Shown: positions 19,510 to 30,604 of the stretch, one piece after another
Layout: every line of letters begins with the position of its first letter
How positions within the stretch are numbered: position 1 is the stretch's first letter
Assembly: GCF_001750145.1 (NCBI RefSeq)
Contig: NZ_CP015732.1
Span: forward strand, 2,356,001-2,420,000
DNA from: Arthrobacter sp. U41
Lineage (GTDB): Bacteria > Actinomycetota > Actinomycetes > Actinomycetales > Micrococcaceae
Direction: 5' to 3'
DNA: 64,000 bases
Program-made: the position numbers and the translations under genes
Notes under the pieces: model-generated
The model's database searches: none
Told to the model about the DNA's origin: nothing
Seen by the model: the letters and a program-made list of their open reading frames with translations, nothing else

Positions 19510-19923
19510 TCAGACGGGGGAGCGCAGCACGGTGAAACCCGCACCGTGTTCGGGGAGGGCCGGTTCCGGCAGCACGACGGCGATCGGGGCGCCGGGCGCC
19601 GTCACCCGCCCCAGTTCGCGGACGACGCCGGCCCATTCCTCCGGCGGCAGCCCCGCCAGGGCGTCCACCGCCCACGCGGAGGGGAAGGCCGCATCGGCGA
19701 ACGGCAGCGAGCCGGCCGCGGCCACCGAGACCTCCAGGCCGCGGGCCCGCGCGGAATGGATGTTCTCCTCCGACGGGTCCACTCCGGTGAAATGGATGCC
19801 GGACCGGACAAAGCGCAGCCCGTCCTCGCCCGGGCCGCAGTCCAGGCCCAGCACACTCCTGCGGCCCTCGGACTTGAGCAGGGCCACGAATTCGGACAGC
19901 GGGTCGTTCGGGGAAAGAGCCAT
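19510..19923 (-). CDS. Small class I SAM-dependent methyltransferase-like protein
   Basis: The 137-residue protein shows the SAM-binding motif I (VLGLDCGPGEDGLRF), motif II (FTGVDPSEENIHSARARG) and a later SLPFADAAFPSAWAVDAL segment, as in Methyltransf_11 proteins. It is short, so substrate-binding elements are minimal. ATG 19923 with AGGGG just before is preferred over a TTG four codons upstream. It lies 21 bases after the purU stop on the same strand and may be co-transcribed with it. Substrate unknown. Confidence 0.72.
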   Translation of the reverse strand: MALSPNDPLSEFVALLKSEGRRSVLGLDCGPGEDGLRFVRSGIHFTGVDPSEENIHSARARGLEVSVAAAGSLPFADAAFPSAWAVDALAGLPPEEWAGVVRELGRVTAPGAPIAVVLPEPALPEHGAGFTVLRSPV

Positions 19924-19944
19924 ACCCCTATTCAATGACCGGTG

Positions 19945-20805
19945 TCAGTTGAATACAACCGTGCGGTTCCCGTCCAGCAGGACCCGGTGCTCGGCATGCC
20001 ACTGCACCGCCTGGGCCAGGGTGCGGCCCTCCACGTCGCGGCCCATCTGGACGAATTGCTCGGCCGTGCGCCGGTGGTCCACCCGGATGACTTCCTGCTC
20101 GATGATCGGCCCCTCGTCCAGGGCCGCCGTCACGTAGTGCGCGGTGGCGCCGATGAGCTTCACGCCGCGGGCGTGGGCCTGGTGGTAGGGCTTGGCGCCC
20201 TTGAAGGAGGGCAGGAACGAGTGGTGGATGTTGATGGCCTTGCCGGTCAGCTCCTGGCACAGTTCGTTGGAAATGATCTGCATGTAGCGGGCCAGGACCG
20301 TCAGCTCGACGTCATGCTCGGACATCAGCGCCCGCAGTTCATCCTCGGCCTGGACTTTGGTCTCCGGGGTGACCGGGATGTGGTGGAAGGGGATGCCGTA
20401 GAACTCGGCCAGGCCCGCCAGGTCCCGGTGGTTGGACACGATGGCCGGGATCTCGATGGGCAGGGTGCCGGAGCGCTGCAGGAACAGCAGGTCGTTCAGG
20501 CAGTGCGCGGAGGTGCTGGCCATCAGCAGGGTGCGGACCTTCCGGCCGGCCGGGTTGAGGCTCCACTCCATGCCGAAGGCCTGGGCCACGGGCTCGAGGG
20601 CGGCCCGCAACTCGAAGGGGGAGGCCGGCGTCGTGGCCTCGACGCGCATAAAGAACGTCCCGGTGCTCTGGCTGCCGTACTGCTGCGAGTCCGTAATATT
20701 GCAGCCCGCGACGAGCAGGGCGCCCGCTACGGCGTGCACGATTCCGGGGCGGTCCGGGCAGGAGAAGGTCAGGATATAAGAAGCAGTCAGCTGGTCGTCA
20801 GTCAC
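19945..20805 (-). CDS. purU: Formyltetrahydrofolate deformylase
   Basis: It hydrolyses 10-formyl-THF to THF and formate, balancing one-carbon pools and supplying formate for purine synthesis. The 286 residues comprise an N-terminal ACT domain (SYILTFSCPDRPGIVHAVAG, ~1-85) and a formyltransferase-like catalytic domain with NIHHSFLPSFKGAKPYHQA and GATAHYVTAALDEGPIIEQ, carrying the Asn/His/Asp triad. The GTG start is 6 bases after a TAGGCT -10 box, a leaderless layout. It diverges from the ZTP riboswitch-controlled glyA-folD unit, so three folate enzymes cluster here. Confidence 0.95.
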   Translation of the reverse strand: MTDDQLTASYILTFSCPDRPGIVHAVAGALLVAGCNITDSQQYGSQSTGTFFMRVEATTPASPFELRAALEPVAQAFGMEWSLNPAGRKVRTLLMASTSAHCLNDLLFLQRSGTLPIEIPAIVSNHRDLAGLAEFYGIPFHHIPVTPETKVQAEDELRALMSEHDVELTVLARYMQIISNELCQELTGKAINIHHSFLPSFKGAKPYHQAHARGVKLIGATAHYVTAALDEGPIIEQEVIRVDHRRTAEQFVQMGRDVEGRTLAQAVQWHAEHRVLLDGNRTVVFN

Positions 20806-20868
20806 GAAGACAGCCTACCCGCGGGCAGGCGCCGGCTGGGGCCGGGCCGCCGGCCTGGGGTACTCTGA

Positions 20869-20955
20869 AACCGTCGCAACTGGCGTTGGGTGGCTAACCA
20901 CCAGGGAGCGGCACTCACGAAGACCACGGATCGTACGCCTGGGCCGAGGGTCATG
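20869..20955 (+). promoter_or_regulatory. ZTP (pfl) riboswitch upstream of glyA-folD
   Basis: The conserved cores of the ZTP/ZMP aptamer are visible: CGCAACTGGCG, then GGGTGGCTAACCACCAGGGAG (hairpin GGTGG/CCACC), a variable linker, and the second domain ACGCCTGGGC. Position (about 170 bases before glyA) and targets (glyA, folD) are classic for this riboswitch, which senses the purine intermediate ZMP/ZTP when 10-formyl-THF runs short and turns on one-carbon genes. Confidence 0.88.
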
Positions 20956-20965
20956 TTTTGCCGGT

Positions 20966-21012
20966 CGGCAGCAGCAGCTGCCGCCCCGACGCAGGCATCC
21001 CAAAAGGATGCC
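20966..21012 (+). promoter_or_regulatory. Probable riboswitch expression platform hairpins
   Basis: Two perfect stems follow the aptamer: CGGCAGC/GCTGCCG (20966-20983, loop AGCA) and GGCATCC/GGATGCC (20994-21012, loop CAAAA). There is no U tract, so control could act by Rho-dependent termination or translation initiation. Which stem switches cannot be decided from sequence alone. Confidence 0.5.
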
Positions 21013-21121
21013 GCCCCTTGGCGCGCGCCCGGATCTGCCGGCCCGTAACCTAGGGGCGCTGCCGCGGGCCAGCCGGTAACCTGACCTTAAGCAGTGCCCG
21101 TTGCCTAGCCAGGAGTTCCCC

Positions 21122-22423
21122 GTGACCACTTCTCTTAGCCTTTCTTCCGCCGCCGTGAGCAACCAGCCGCTGGCCGACCTTGACCCCGAAATCGCCGCCG
21201 TCCTTGCCCAGGAGCTGGGCCGCCAGCGCGGCACCCTGGAAATGATCGCCTCCGAAAACTTCGCCCCGCGCGCGGTCATGGAAGCCCAGGGCTCGGTCCT
21301 GACCAACAAGTACGCCGAGGGCTACCCCGGCCGCCGCTACTACGGCGGCTGCGAGTACGTCGACATCGCCGAGCAGCTCGCGATCGACCGCGTCAAGGAG
21401 CTCTTCGGAGCCGAATACGCCAACGTCCAGCCGCACTCCGGCGCCCAGGCCAACGCCGCGGCGCTCTCCGCGATGATCACCCCGGGGGACAAGATCCTCG
21501 GCCTGTCCCTGGCCCACGGCGGCCACCTGACACACGGCATGAAGCTCAACTTCTCCGGCAAGCTCTACCAGGTTGCCGCCTACCAGGTCGAGCAGGACAA
21601 CTTCCGCATCGACATGAACAAGCTGCGCGAGCAGGCCATCGCCGAGAAGCCCCAGGTCATCATCGCCGGCTGGTCCGCCTACCCGCGCCACCTGGACTTC
21701 GCGGCCTTCCGCTCGATCGCCGACGAGGTCGGCGCGCTCCTCTGGACGGACATGGCGCACTTCGCCGGCCTCGTGGCCGCCGGACTGCACCCGAGCCCGG
21801 TCCCGCACTCCGACGTCGTCACCTCCACCGTGCACAAGACCCTCGCGGGCCCCCGCTCCGGTGTGATCCTGGCCAAGCAGGAATGGGCCAAGAAGATCAA
21901 CTCCAACGTCTTCCCGGGCCAGCAGGGCGGACCGCTCATGCACGTCATCGCCGCCAAGGCGGTCGCGTTCAAGATCGCCGGCACGGAAGAATTCAAGGAG
22001 CGCCAGGAACGCGTGCTGGAAGGGGCCCGGATCATCGCGGACCGCCTGAACCAGTCCGATGTCTCCGACGCCGGCGTCTCCGTCCTTACCGGCGGCACCG
22101 ACGTGCACCTGGTCCTGGTGGACCTGCGCAACTCCCGGCTCGACGGACAGCAGGCCGAAGACCTCCTGCACTCGGTCGGCATCACGGTCAACCGCAACGC
22201 CGTGCCGTTCGACCCGCGCCCGCCGATGGTCACCTCCGGCCTGCGGATCGGCACCCCGGCGCTGGCCACCCGCGGCTTCGGCGCCGCGGAGTTCACCGAG
22301 GTCGCCGAGATCATCGCGACCGCGCTGAAGGCAGGCTCCGCGACGGACATCGAGGCGCTGCAGTCCCGCGTGGACAAGCTCGCCGCAGACTTCCCGCTGT
22401 ACCCGCAGCACGAGCAGTGGTAG
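21122..22423 (+). CDS. glyA: Serine hydroxymethyltransferase
   Basis: This PLP enzyme interconverts serine and glycine while loading one-carbon units on THF. The 433-residue protein has family signatures [39 protein letters not shown] and the PLP-lysine region [17 protein letters not shown] 21122 is preferred because AGGAG lies 6 bases upstream; an upstream in-frame TTG at 21101 lacks a site. It is the first gene after the ZTP riboswitch and is separated from folD by 3 bases. Confidence 0.97.
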   Translation: MTTSLSLSSAAVSNQPLADLDPEIAAVLAQELGRQRGTLEMIASENFAPRAVMEAQGSVLTNKYAEGYPGRRYYGGCEYVDIAEQLAIDRVKELFGAEYANVQPHSGAQANAAALSAMITPGDKILGLSLAHGGHLTHGMKLNFSGKLYQVAAYQVEQDNFRIDMNKLREQAIAEKPQVIIAGWSAYPRHLDFAAFRSIADEVGALLWTDMAHFAGLVAAGLHPSPVPHSDVVTSTVHKTLAGPRSGVILAKQEWAKKINSNVFPGQQGGPLMHVIAAKAVAFKIAGTEEFKERQERVLEGARIIADRLNQSDVSDAGVSVLTGGTDVHLVLVDLRNSRLDGQQAEDLLHSVGITVNRNAVPFDPRPPMVTSGLRIGTPALATRGFGAAEFTEVAEIIATALKAGSATDIEALQSRVDKLAADFPLYPQHEQW

Positions 22424-22426
22424 GCC

Positions 22427-23359
22427 ATGACTTCTGCAGAAACTGCTAAAACGGCCCAGACTGCCCGGATCCTCGACGGCAGGGCCACCGCCGCGGCGAT
22501 CAAGGCCGAACTGACCGAACGCGTGGCCGTCCTCAAGGCCAGGGGCATCGTCCCGGGCCTCGGCACCATCCTGGTCGGCTCCGACCCGGGCAGCACCTGG
22601 TACGTCGGCGGCAAGCACAAGGACTGCGCCGAGGTGGGCATCACCTCCATCCGGCGCGACCTGCCGGAGGACACCAGCCAGGAGGACCTCCTGGCCGTGG
22701 TCCGGGAGCTCAACGAGAACCCGGAATGCACCGGCTACATCGTCCAGCTCCCGCTGCCCAGACACATCGACCAGGACGCAATCCTGGAGGCCATGGACCC
22801 CGAAAAGGACGCCGACGGCCTGCACCCGATGAACCTGGGCCGGCTCGTGGCCAACGTCAGCGGCCCGATGCAGTCCCCGCTGCCGTGCACCCCCAAAGGC
22901 TGCGTGGAGCTGCTCACCCGGCACGGGATCAGCCTCAACGGCAAACGGGTGCTGGTGGTGGGCCGCGGCGTCACGATCGGCCGGCCGGTGGGACTGCTGC
23001 TGACCCGCAAGGACGTCAACGCCACCGTCATCCTGGCCCACACCGGCACCGTGGACCTGCCCGGCGAACTCCGGCAGGCCGACGTCGTGATCGCCGCGGC
23101 CGGCCAGCCGCACATGATCAAGGCCGGGGACCTCAAGCCGGGCGCCATCGTCCTCGACGTCGGCGTCAGCCGCGTCGATGACGGGTCCGGCAAGGCCGTG
23201 GTCACCGGAGACGTGGACCCCGCAGCGGCCGGCGTCGCCGCCTGGCTCTCGCCGAACCCCGGGGGAGTGGGCCCGATGACCCGCGCCATGCTGCTGGCCA
23301 ACGTGGTGGAAACCGCGGAACGCCAGCTGGCGGAGGCGGACAGCTCCGGCGCCGCCTGA
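22427..23359 (+). CDS. folD: Methylene-THF dehydrogenase / methenyl-THF cyclohydrolase
   Basis: The 310-residue bifunctional enzyme converts 5,10-methylene-THF to 10-formyl-THF with NADP. Landmarks include the substrate region [20 protein letters not shown] with the catalytic Lys, [27 protein letters not shown], and the NADP loop [16 protein letters not shown]; the C-terminal [12 protein letters not shown] is diagnostic. In the first region the family's usual YVxxK spacing reads YVGGK. It is co-transcribed with glyA, so it is also under the riboswitch. Confidence 0.96.
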   Translation: MTSAETAKTAQTARILDGRATAAAIKAELTERVAVLKARGIVPGLGTILVGSDPGSTWYVGGKHKDCAEVGITSIRRDLPEDTSQEDLLAVVRELNENPECTGYIVQLPLPRHIDQDAILEAMDPEKDADGLHPMNLGRLVANVSGPMQSPLPCTPKGCVELLTRHGISLNGKRVLVVGRGVTIGRPVGLLLTRKDVNATVILAHTGTVDLPGELRQADVVIAAAGQPHMIKAGDLKPGAIVLDVGVSRVDDGSGKAVVTGDVDPAAAGVAAWLSPNPGGVGPMTRAMLLANVVETAERQLAEADSSGAA

Positions 23360-23385
23360 GTCACCTGCCGCCTGAGTCACCTGCC
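23354..23385. repeat. Exact 16-bp tandem duplication at the folD stop
   Basis: GCCTGAGTCACCTGCC occurs twice head to tail (23354-23369 and 23370-23385). The first copy contains the folD TGA stop. It looks like a recent replication-slippage event between coding sequence and terminator. Confidence 0.9.
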
Positions 23386-23387
23386 GC

Positions 23388-23421
23388 CAGGGCGCCCCTC
23401 CTTCCCGGAGGTGGCGCCCTG
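23388..23421 (+). terminator. Terminator of the glyA-folD operon
   Basis: CAGGGCGCC pairs with GGCGCCCTG, and the inner CCTCC pairs with GGAGG, giving a 14-bp stem interrupted by one unpaired base. It begins 28 bases after the folD stop. No U tract is present. Confidence 0.75.
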
Positions 23422-23564
23422 CGCCTGGTTAAGCCGCCGGCCTCACGGAAAGGCAAACGTTTGGATTTTCTACGAAAAGACTCTTTCATAGTTCGGCGGT
23501 ATCCACTACCGTGATTCGGGTGCCTGAACTCGTCTCCAAAGAATCCTCACCCAAGGAAGCTCCC

Positions 23565-24512
23565 GTGAGCAGCCCCTCCGACGCCGGCCCGCAGTACGTG
23601 ATCACGGCCGAAAACCTGACGAAACGCTACGGCGATGTCGTCGCCGTCGACGGGATCTCCTTCTCCGTCCCCGCCGGGGAAGCGTTTGGCCTGCTCGGCC
23701 CCAATGGCGCCGGCAAGTCCACCACGATGAAGATGATCGGCGGGGTGTCCCAGCGGACTTCCGGGAACCTGAGCATCATGGGCCTGGACCCCGACCAGAA
23801 CGGCCCGGAAGTCCGGGCGCACCTGGGGGTCGTCCCGCAGCAGGACAACCTGGACGAGGAACTCAAGGTCCGGGACAACCTGCTGGTCTACGGCCGCTAC
23901 TTCGGCCTGCCGATGAGCTACCTCAGGCCGAAGGCCGACGAGCTGCTGGAGTTCGCGCAGCTCACCGACAAGGCCAAATCCAAGGTCGATGCGCTCTCCG
24001 GCGGCATGAAGCGCCGGCTCACGATCGCCCGCTCCCTCATCAACGAACCCCGGATCCTGCTCCTGGACGAACCCACCACCGGGCTGGACCCGCAGGCCCG
24101 GCACATCCTCTGGGACCGGCTGTTCCGGCTCAAGGAGCAGGGCGTCACCCTGATCCTCACCACCCACTACATGGACGAGGCCGAGCAGCTCTGCGACCGC
24201 CTGATCGTGGTGGACAAGGGCAAGATCATGGCCGAAGGGTCGCCCGCCAGCCTGATCCGCGAATACTCCACCCGCGAAGTCCTCGAGCTGCGCTTCGGCT
24301 CGGAACGCAACGCCACCGTGGGCGCCGAGCTGGCGGGCATCGGCGAGCGGCTGGAAACCCTGCCGGACCGCGTCCTGATCTACGCGCACGACGGCGAGGC
24401 CGCCCTTGAGGAGGTCTCCGCCCGCGGGCTGCGCCCGGTGACGTCACTGGTGCGCCGGTCCTCGCTCGAGGACGTCTTCCTGCGCCTGACCGGCAGGAGC
24501 CTCGTTGACTAG
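23565..24512 (+). CDS. ABC-2 type exporter ATP-binding protein
   Basis: The ATPase (315 residues from GTG 23565) drives the two permeases that follow. It has Walker A GPNGAGKST, signature LSGGMKRRLTIARSL, Walker B ILLLDEPTTGLD and the switch His in LTTHYMDEAEQL, the DrrA/NodI group. A C-terminal extension of ~75 residues (LELRFGSERNATVG onward) is typical of drug or polysaccharide exporters. GTG 23565 is preferred because AAGGAAG precedes it by 5 bases; a GTG 18 codons upstream (23511) is possible. AT-rich DNA at 23455-23495 probably holds the promoter. Confidence 0.93.
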   Translation: MSSPSDAGPQYVITAENLTKRYGDVVAVDGISFSVPAGEAFGLLGPNGAGKSTTMKMIGGVSQRTSGNLSIMGLDPDQNGPEVRAHLGVVPQQDNLDEELKVRDNLLVYGRYFGLPMSYLRPKADELLEFAQLTDKAKSKVDALSGGMKRRLTIARSLINEPRILLLDEPTTGLDPQARHILWDRLFRLKEQGVTLILTTHYMDEAEQLCDRLIVVDKGKIMAEGSPASLIREYSTREVLELRFGSERNATVGAELAGIGERLETLPDRVLIYAHDGEAALEEVSARGLRPVTSLVRRSSLEDVFLRLTGRSLVD

Positions 24513-25392
24513 GAAAGCAGCGGTGGCCGGGGCGGCGTCCGCCGCGGCGCCGGGCGCAGCGCCCGCTCCGGTCCTGCGGGCCCATTCACCGGAAGTCTCG
24601 GCTGCCCGGGCCCGGCGCTGGGGGTCCCTCTACTTCGCCGAGCACGTGCTGCGGGTGATGAAGAGCTACGGCTGGACCATCGTGATGTACGGCGTCGGGC
24701 AGCCGGTGGCCTACCTCTTCGCCATGGGCGTGGGCCTGGCGACGCTGGTCGACACCAACACCGAAGCCGGCTTCGGCGGGGTCAGCTACCTGACCTTCAT
24801 CGCGCCGGCGCTGCTGATCTCGGCCGCGGTGATGACGGCCGCCAACGAGTTCACCTTCCCGGTCATGGACGGGTTCAAGTGGCGCCGGATCTACTACGGA
24901 CCGCACGCCTCCCCGCTGACGCCGCAGCAGATTGCCCTCGGCCAGGTCATCGCCGTCACGGTGCGCTTCCTGCTGCAGTCCGCGATCTACTTCGTGGTGG
25001 TGGCGCTGTTCGGAGCCTCACCGAGCCCCTGGGGCTGGGTCTCGATCCTGGTCGCCTGCCTCGCCGGGCTGGCCTTCGGGCTGCCGCTGATGGCCTACGC
25101 CGCCTCGATCAAGGAGGACAAGGGCCAGTTCGCCATGGTCATGCGCTTCATCGTGATGCCGCTGTTCCTGTTCTCCGGCACGTTCTTCCCGCTGGATACC
25201 CTGCCCCTGGCCGTGCGCTGGATCGGCTGGATCTCACCGATCTGGCACGGCACCGAGCTGGGCCGGGTGTTCAGCTACGGCTACCAGGAGGCCCCGCTGC
25301 TGACCACTGCGCACCTTCTCTTCCTGCTGGCCCTCACCGTCACCGGCTGGTTCCTCGCCAAGCGCCAGTTCATCAAAAGGATGGGCGGATGA
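24505..25392 (+). CDS. ABC-2 type exporter permease, first subunit
   Basis: The 295-residue protein has a 35-residue Ala-rich N-terminus and six predicted transmembrane helices with the ABC-2 membrane fold (AYLFAMGVGLATLV, FLFSGTFFPLDTLPLAVRWI). The ABC-2 signature region around FSGTFFPLDTLP is clear. The TTG start overlaps the ATPase stop by 8 bases and has AGGAG 5 bases before it; GTG 24523 with AGGAAAG upstream is an equal alternative. Paired with a related permease downstream, it would make a heterodimeric exporter. Substrate unknown. Confidence 0.9.
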   Translation: MTRKAAVAGAASAAAPGAAPAPVLRAHSPEVSAARARRWGSLYFAEHVLRVMKSYGWTIVMYGVGQPVAYLFAMGVGLATLVDTNTEAGFGGVSYLTFIAPALLISAAVMTAANEFTFPVMDGFKWRRIYYGPHASPLTPQQIALGQVIAVTVRFLLQSAIYFVVVALFGASPSPWGWVSILVACLAGLAFGLPLMAYAASIKEDKGQFAMVMRFIVMPLFLFSGTFFPLDTLPLAVRWIGWISPIWHGTELGRVFSYGYQEAPLLTTAHLLFLLALTVTGWFLAKRQFIKRMGG

Positions 25393-26222
25393 GCGCGGTC
25401 ACCACCGGCCACAGCGTCACCGAGGAGGCGCGCAACCGGAAGTTCGGGCCGCTGTACTCCCGCAACGTCCGCGCCGTCGTCGCCCGCGGGCTGATGGCCA
25501 CCAAGAGCAGCAACTGGATGGTCATGCTCTCCGGCTTCTTCGAGCCCGTGCTGTACCTGATCTCGATGGGCGTGGGCCTGGGCGCGATTGTGGGCTCGGT
25601 GCAGGGCCCGGGCGGCGGGGAGATCTCCTATGCCGCCTACATCGCCCCGGCACTGCTTGCCGTGTCCGCGATGAACGGCGCGGTCTACGACTCCACCTGG
25701 AACGTCTTTTTCAAGATGAACTTCGCCAAGCTCTACCAGGGCATGCTCTACACCTCGCTGGGCCCGCTGGACGTCGCCATGGGGGAGATCTTCCTGGCCC
25801 TGCTGCGCGGCCTGATGTACGCCACGGGCTTCACCGCGGTGATGGGCCTGATGGGGCTGATCACCACGCCGTGGGCCATCCTGATGATTCCGGCCGCGGT
25901 GCTGATCGCCTTTGGGTTCGCGAGCTTCGGTATGGGCATCACCAGCTTCATGAAGACGTTCCAGCAGATGGACTGGATCAACTTCGTGATGCTGCCGATG
26001 TTCCTGTTCAGCGCCACCTTCTACCCGCTGAGCGTCTACCCGCAGTACATCCAGTGGCTCATCCAGGCCATGCCGCTGTGGCACGGCGTGGAACTGCTCC
26101 GGCAGATCAGCGTCGGCGCCTTCACCCCGGCAACCATCATCCACGTCGGCTACTACCTCGTGATGATCGCCTTCGGCGTGCTGCTGACCACCGGCCGGCT
26201 GCGCCGGCTGTTCCTCAAATAG
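25389..26222 (+). CDS. ABC-2 type exporter permease, second subunit
   Basis: This 277-residue protein resembles the preceding permease in layout: a cytosolic N-terminus, then six helices, with LISMGVGLGAIVG and FLFSATFYPLSVYPQYIQW corresponding to the paralogue's conserved segments. The ATG overlaps the previous stop in an ATGA arrangement, so translation is coupled. It is the last gene of the exporter operon, followed by a perfect hairpin. Two different permeases plus one ATPase fit a DrrABC/NodIJ-like exporter. Confidence 0.92.
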   Translation: MSAVTTGHSVTEEARNRKFGPLYSRNVRAVVARGLMATKSSNWMVMLSGFFEPVLYLISMGVGLGAIVGSVQGPGGGEISYAAYIAPALLAVSAMNGAVYDSTWNVFFKMNFAKLYQGMLYTSLGPLDVAMGEIFLALLRGLMYATGFTAVMGLMGLITTPWAILMIPAAVLIAFGFASFGMGITSFMKTFQQMDWINFVMLPMFLFSATFYPLSVYPQYIQWLIQAMPLWHGVELLRQISVGAFTPATIIHVGYYLVMIAFGVLLTTGRLRRLFLK

Positions 26223-26239
26223 GGCCGCCGGAAGACGTC

Positions 26240-26264
26240 CCCGGGGCGAAGCGTTCGCCCCGGG
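26240..26264 (+). terminator. Terminator of the ABC-2 exporter operon
   Basis: CCCGGGGCGAA and TTCGCCCCGGG form an 11-bp perfect stem around a 3-base loop GCG, 18 bases after the stop codon. Confidence 0.75.
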
Positions 26265-26309
26265 TGGAAGCGGGCCCGGGCCGCTGTGCGGGTTTGCGAT
26301 AATAGGCTC

Positions 26310-26885
26310 ATGCAATCTCTGGGCAACTCCCCGTCTTCCAAGCCGTCCGCGTCCCACACCGCCACGGGCAAGTTCTCCATGTTCCGCATCAGCGGGCCCG
26401 GGATGATGGTGTTTATCATCGCCTTCGTCGTCGCGGTCATCTTTGCTGCGAACCAGAACGACGTCGTCGGCTGGGTCGTGGCGGTCATCGCGGGCTTCTG
26501 GCTCGCCCTGGCCGCGTTCGTGGTCTTCAGCATCCAGAAGGCGGCCAGGAAGGCCGGTGCCAAGCTCACCGAAGCGCAGAACGCCTTCAACGCGGCGACC
26601 GGCCGGGCGCCGTCGACGGGCAGCGTTGACCACGGCTCCACCCGCCTCAGGGAGGTCCGCCGCGAAGCGGACGAGGTCCGGGACCTGAAACTGGACCACT
26701 CGTTCAAAATTGTGCAGGTGCAGGTCCGCGTCGTCGAACAGGAGCGGGCGAAGGGCGCCGCCTCGGACCAGGAAACGATCCGCCGGGCGCTCGAGACCAT
26801 CGAGATCACCGCCACCAACGCCCGGGACATGATCAAGTCCTCCGGCGGCACCGACGAGCCCGTCTCCGGAACCATTGTCGACTAG
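26310..26885 (+). CDS. Conserved-looking membrane protein of unknown function
   Basis: The 191-residue protein has a hydrophilic Ser-rich start, two adjacent hydrophobic helices (MMVFIIAFVVAVIFAA, VVGWVVAVIAGFWLALAAFVVF), then a charged, mostly helical cytosolic tail of ~110 residues (HGSTRLREVRREADEVRDLKLDHSFK). No known domain is recognised. ATG 26310 is 6 bases after GATAAT (26298-26303), a good -10 box, so the transcript would be leaderless. It lies 10 bases before the xthA start; whether they share transcripts is unclear because xthA has its own -10 box. Confidence 0.75.
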   Translation: MQSLGNSPSSKPSASHTATGKFSMFRISGPGMMVFIIAFVVAVIFAANQNDVVGWVVAVIAGFWLALAAFVVFSIQKAARKAGAKLTEAQNAFNAATGRAPSTGSVDHGSTRLREVRREADEVRDLKLDHSFKIVQVQVRVVEQERAKGAASDQETIRRALETIEITATNARDMIKSSGGTDEPVSGTIVD

Positions 26886-26895
26886 AGTGGATCGG

Positions 26896-28856
<1,961 letters not shown>

Positions 28857-28860
28857 GCCA

Positions 28861-29496
28861 ATGTCCTCCGCCAGCAGAGTCACCGCTAACGAGCCGAAGC
28901 GTGCCACCGCGCGCGCCGTCCGCAGCACGGCTTCGGAAGTCCAGGAACCCCACCCGGACAACGGCCAGCGCACCGACGGCATCAGCATCGGCGTGATCCT
29001 GGGCTTCCCGGCGGAGATCGCCGAGGAGCTCCAGCGCTGGCGCGCCTCCTTCGGCGACCCCATGGCGGCTGTTATCCCCGCCCACATCACGCTCGTGACG
29101 ACCACCATGACCCAGGACTGGGAAGCGACCCGCAACCATGTGCGCGACGTCGCGAGCAAGCAGGAGCCCTTCAACGTGACCATCGCCGGCACCGGATCCT
29201 TCCGGCCGGTGTCCCCGGTGGTCTTCCTCAACGTTGAGGACGGCTTCGGTGACTGTGTCAGCCTGCACCAGCAGCTCCAGACCGGGCCGCTGGAACGGGA
29301 ACTGCCGTTTGCTTACCATCCGCACGTCACCGTCGCGCACGACGTCGCGCCGGAAAGCCTCGATGAGGCCGAAACGGTACTCAAGAATTACCGGGCCACG
29401 TTCCCGGTGGCTAGCATGGGACTCTACGAGCACGATGACAACGGCATCTGGCAGCTACGGGAAGAACTTGACTTTGGGACCGAACCTGACCACTGA
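28861..29496 (+). CDS. 2'-5' RNA ligase superfamily (2H phosphoesterase-like) protein
   Basis: The 211-residue protein carries the two HxT/S motifs of 2H phosphoesterases, PAHITLV (~residue 78) and HPHVTVAH (~152), separated by about 75 residues as expected. The first 40 residues are hydrophilic and unstructured. Family members cyclise or open 2'-3' phosphates in RNA or small nucleotides; the substrate here is unknown. It follows trpS by 4 bases and overlaps the YihY gene by 29 bases if TTG 29468 is the start there. Confidence 0.85.
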   Translation: MSSASRVTANEPKRATARAVRSTASEVQEPHPDNGQRTDGISIGVILGFPAEIAEELQRWRASFGDPMAAVIPAHITLVTTTMTQDWEATRNHVRDVASKQEPFNVTIAGTGSFRPVSPVVFLNVEDGFGDCVSLHQQLQTGPLERELPFAYHPHVTVAHDVAPESLDEAETVLKNYRATFPVASMGLYEHDDNGIWQLREELDFGTEPDH

Positions 29497-30604
29497 GCCG
29501 CCCCTGCCCACCGAGCTGGCCCGGCTGAAACTGGAAGTCATCCGGAAGCGGATGGAATGGGGAAAGTCCCGCCGCTCCGGCGGGGGACTGCCGTCGCTGA
29601 TGGCGATGCTGCTGTGGATGCTGGCGCGGTTCAACACCTTCCGTCCGCTGCGCGTCTTCCAGCACTACGGGCGCCAGCACGGCCCGCTGATGAGTGCCGG
29701 CATCGGGTTCAGGATGTTCTTCTCCGTCACGGGCCTGCTCGCCACCGGATTCTCCCTGGGCGGCCTCATCCTGAGAGGACAGCCTGCCCTGCTGGACCAG
29801 GTCATCCAGAGCGTTGCCCTGACGGCCCCCGGACTCCTGAAAGTGGACGGCAGCGAAGGGCTGGTCGATCCGCAGGAGCTGCTGAACCCCGCCGGACTCG
29901 GCTGGACCGCCGTGATCGCCGCGGCGGTGACGGTGGTGACGTCCCTGGGCTGGATCAGCGGCGTCCGTGACGGTGTGCGGGGCATGATGCAGTTCGGCCC
30001 GCGGGGGATGAACCCGGTCCTGCAGATCCTGCGCGACGCCGGCACCCTCCTGCTGCTCGGCGTGGCCCTGGTGATCAGCGCGGCCGCCTCACTGCTGTTC
30101 GGCACCGCGGCAGACTGGGTGACCGAACTGCTGCACCTTGATCCGCTGCTGGCCGGGCCCCTGACAACCTCGGTCACCATCCTGGTGCCGCTGCTGCTCG
30201 GCTGGGGTACCGCCCTGATCATGTTCCGGGTGGCCGCGGGGCTGAAACCGGCCCGGCGCGCACTCCTGGAAGGAACAATCCTGGCCGCGGCGGGTACCAC
30301 CGTGCTGCAGATCTTCAGCACCCAGCTGCTGGCCAGCGCCACGAGGAACCCCATCCTGGCCCCCTTCGCCATCATCATCGGCCTGCTCATCTGGTTCAAC
30401 CTGGTCAGCCAGGTGTACCTGATCTGCGCCTCGTGGGTGAAGATCCGCGAGGAGGACCTCAAGTTCGAACCGGCCAACAAAAAGACCGGGTGGGGGCCCC
30501 GCCAGGTCCAGCCGGGCAAAACTCCGGTGGACGCCGGCGAGAGCCGCCGACCGGCCCCCGCTACCCGCTGGCGTCGAGGTACTGATCGGCCCACGCCGAA
30601 ATAA
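29468..30604 (+). CDS. YihY/BrkB-family inner membrane protein
   Basis: A 378-residue protein with six hydrophobic segments and the family layout: an amphipathic entry (LRVFQHYGRQHGPLMSAGIGFR), SLGWISGVRDGVRGMM, and a conserved late segment FAIIIGLLIWFNLVSQVYLICASW. The C-terminus is a charged tail. Members are poorly characterised, once misnamed RNase BN. No ATG lies near the start of homology; TTG 29468 or 29474, with GGAAG upstream, is the best choice. Its end overlaps the end of the opposing hydrolase gene by 44 bases. Confidence 0.82.
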   Translation: MTLGPNLTTEPPLPTELARLKLEVIRKRMEWGKSRRSGGGLPSLMAMLLWMLARFNTFRPLRVFQHYGRQHGPLMSAGIGFRMFFSVTGLLATGFSLGGLILRGQPALLDQVIQSVALTAPGLLKVDGSEGLVDPQELLNPAGLGWTAVIAAAVTVVTSLGWISGVRDGVRGMMQFGPRGMNPVLQILRDAGTLLLLGVALVISAAASLLFGTAADWVTELLHLDPLLAGPLTTSVTILVPLLLGWGTALIMFRVAAGLKPARRALLEGTILAAAGTTVLQIFSTQLLASATRNPILAPFAIIIGLLIWFNLVSQVYLICASWVKIREEDLKFEPANKKTGWGPRQVQPGKTPVDAGESRRPAPATRWRRGTDRPTPK

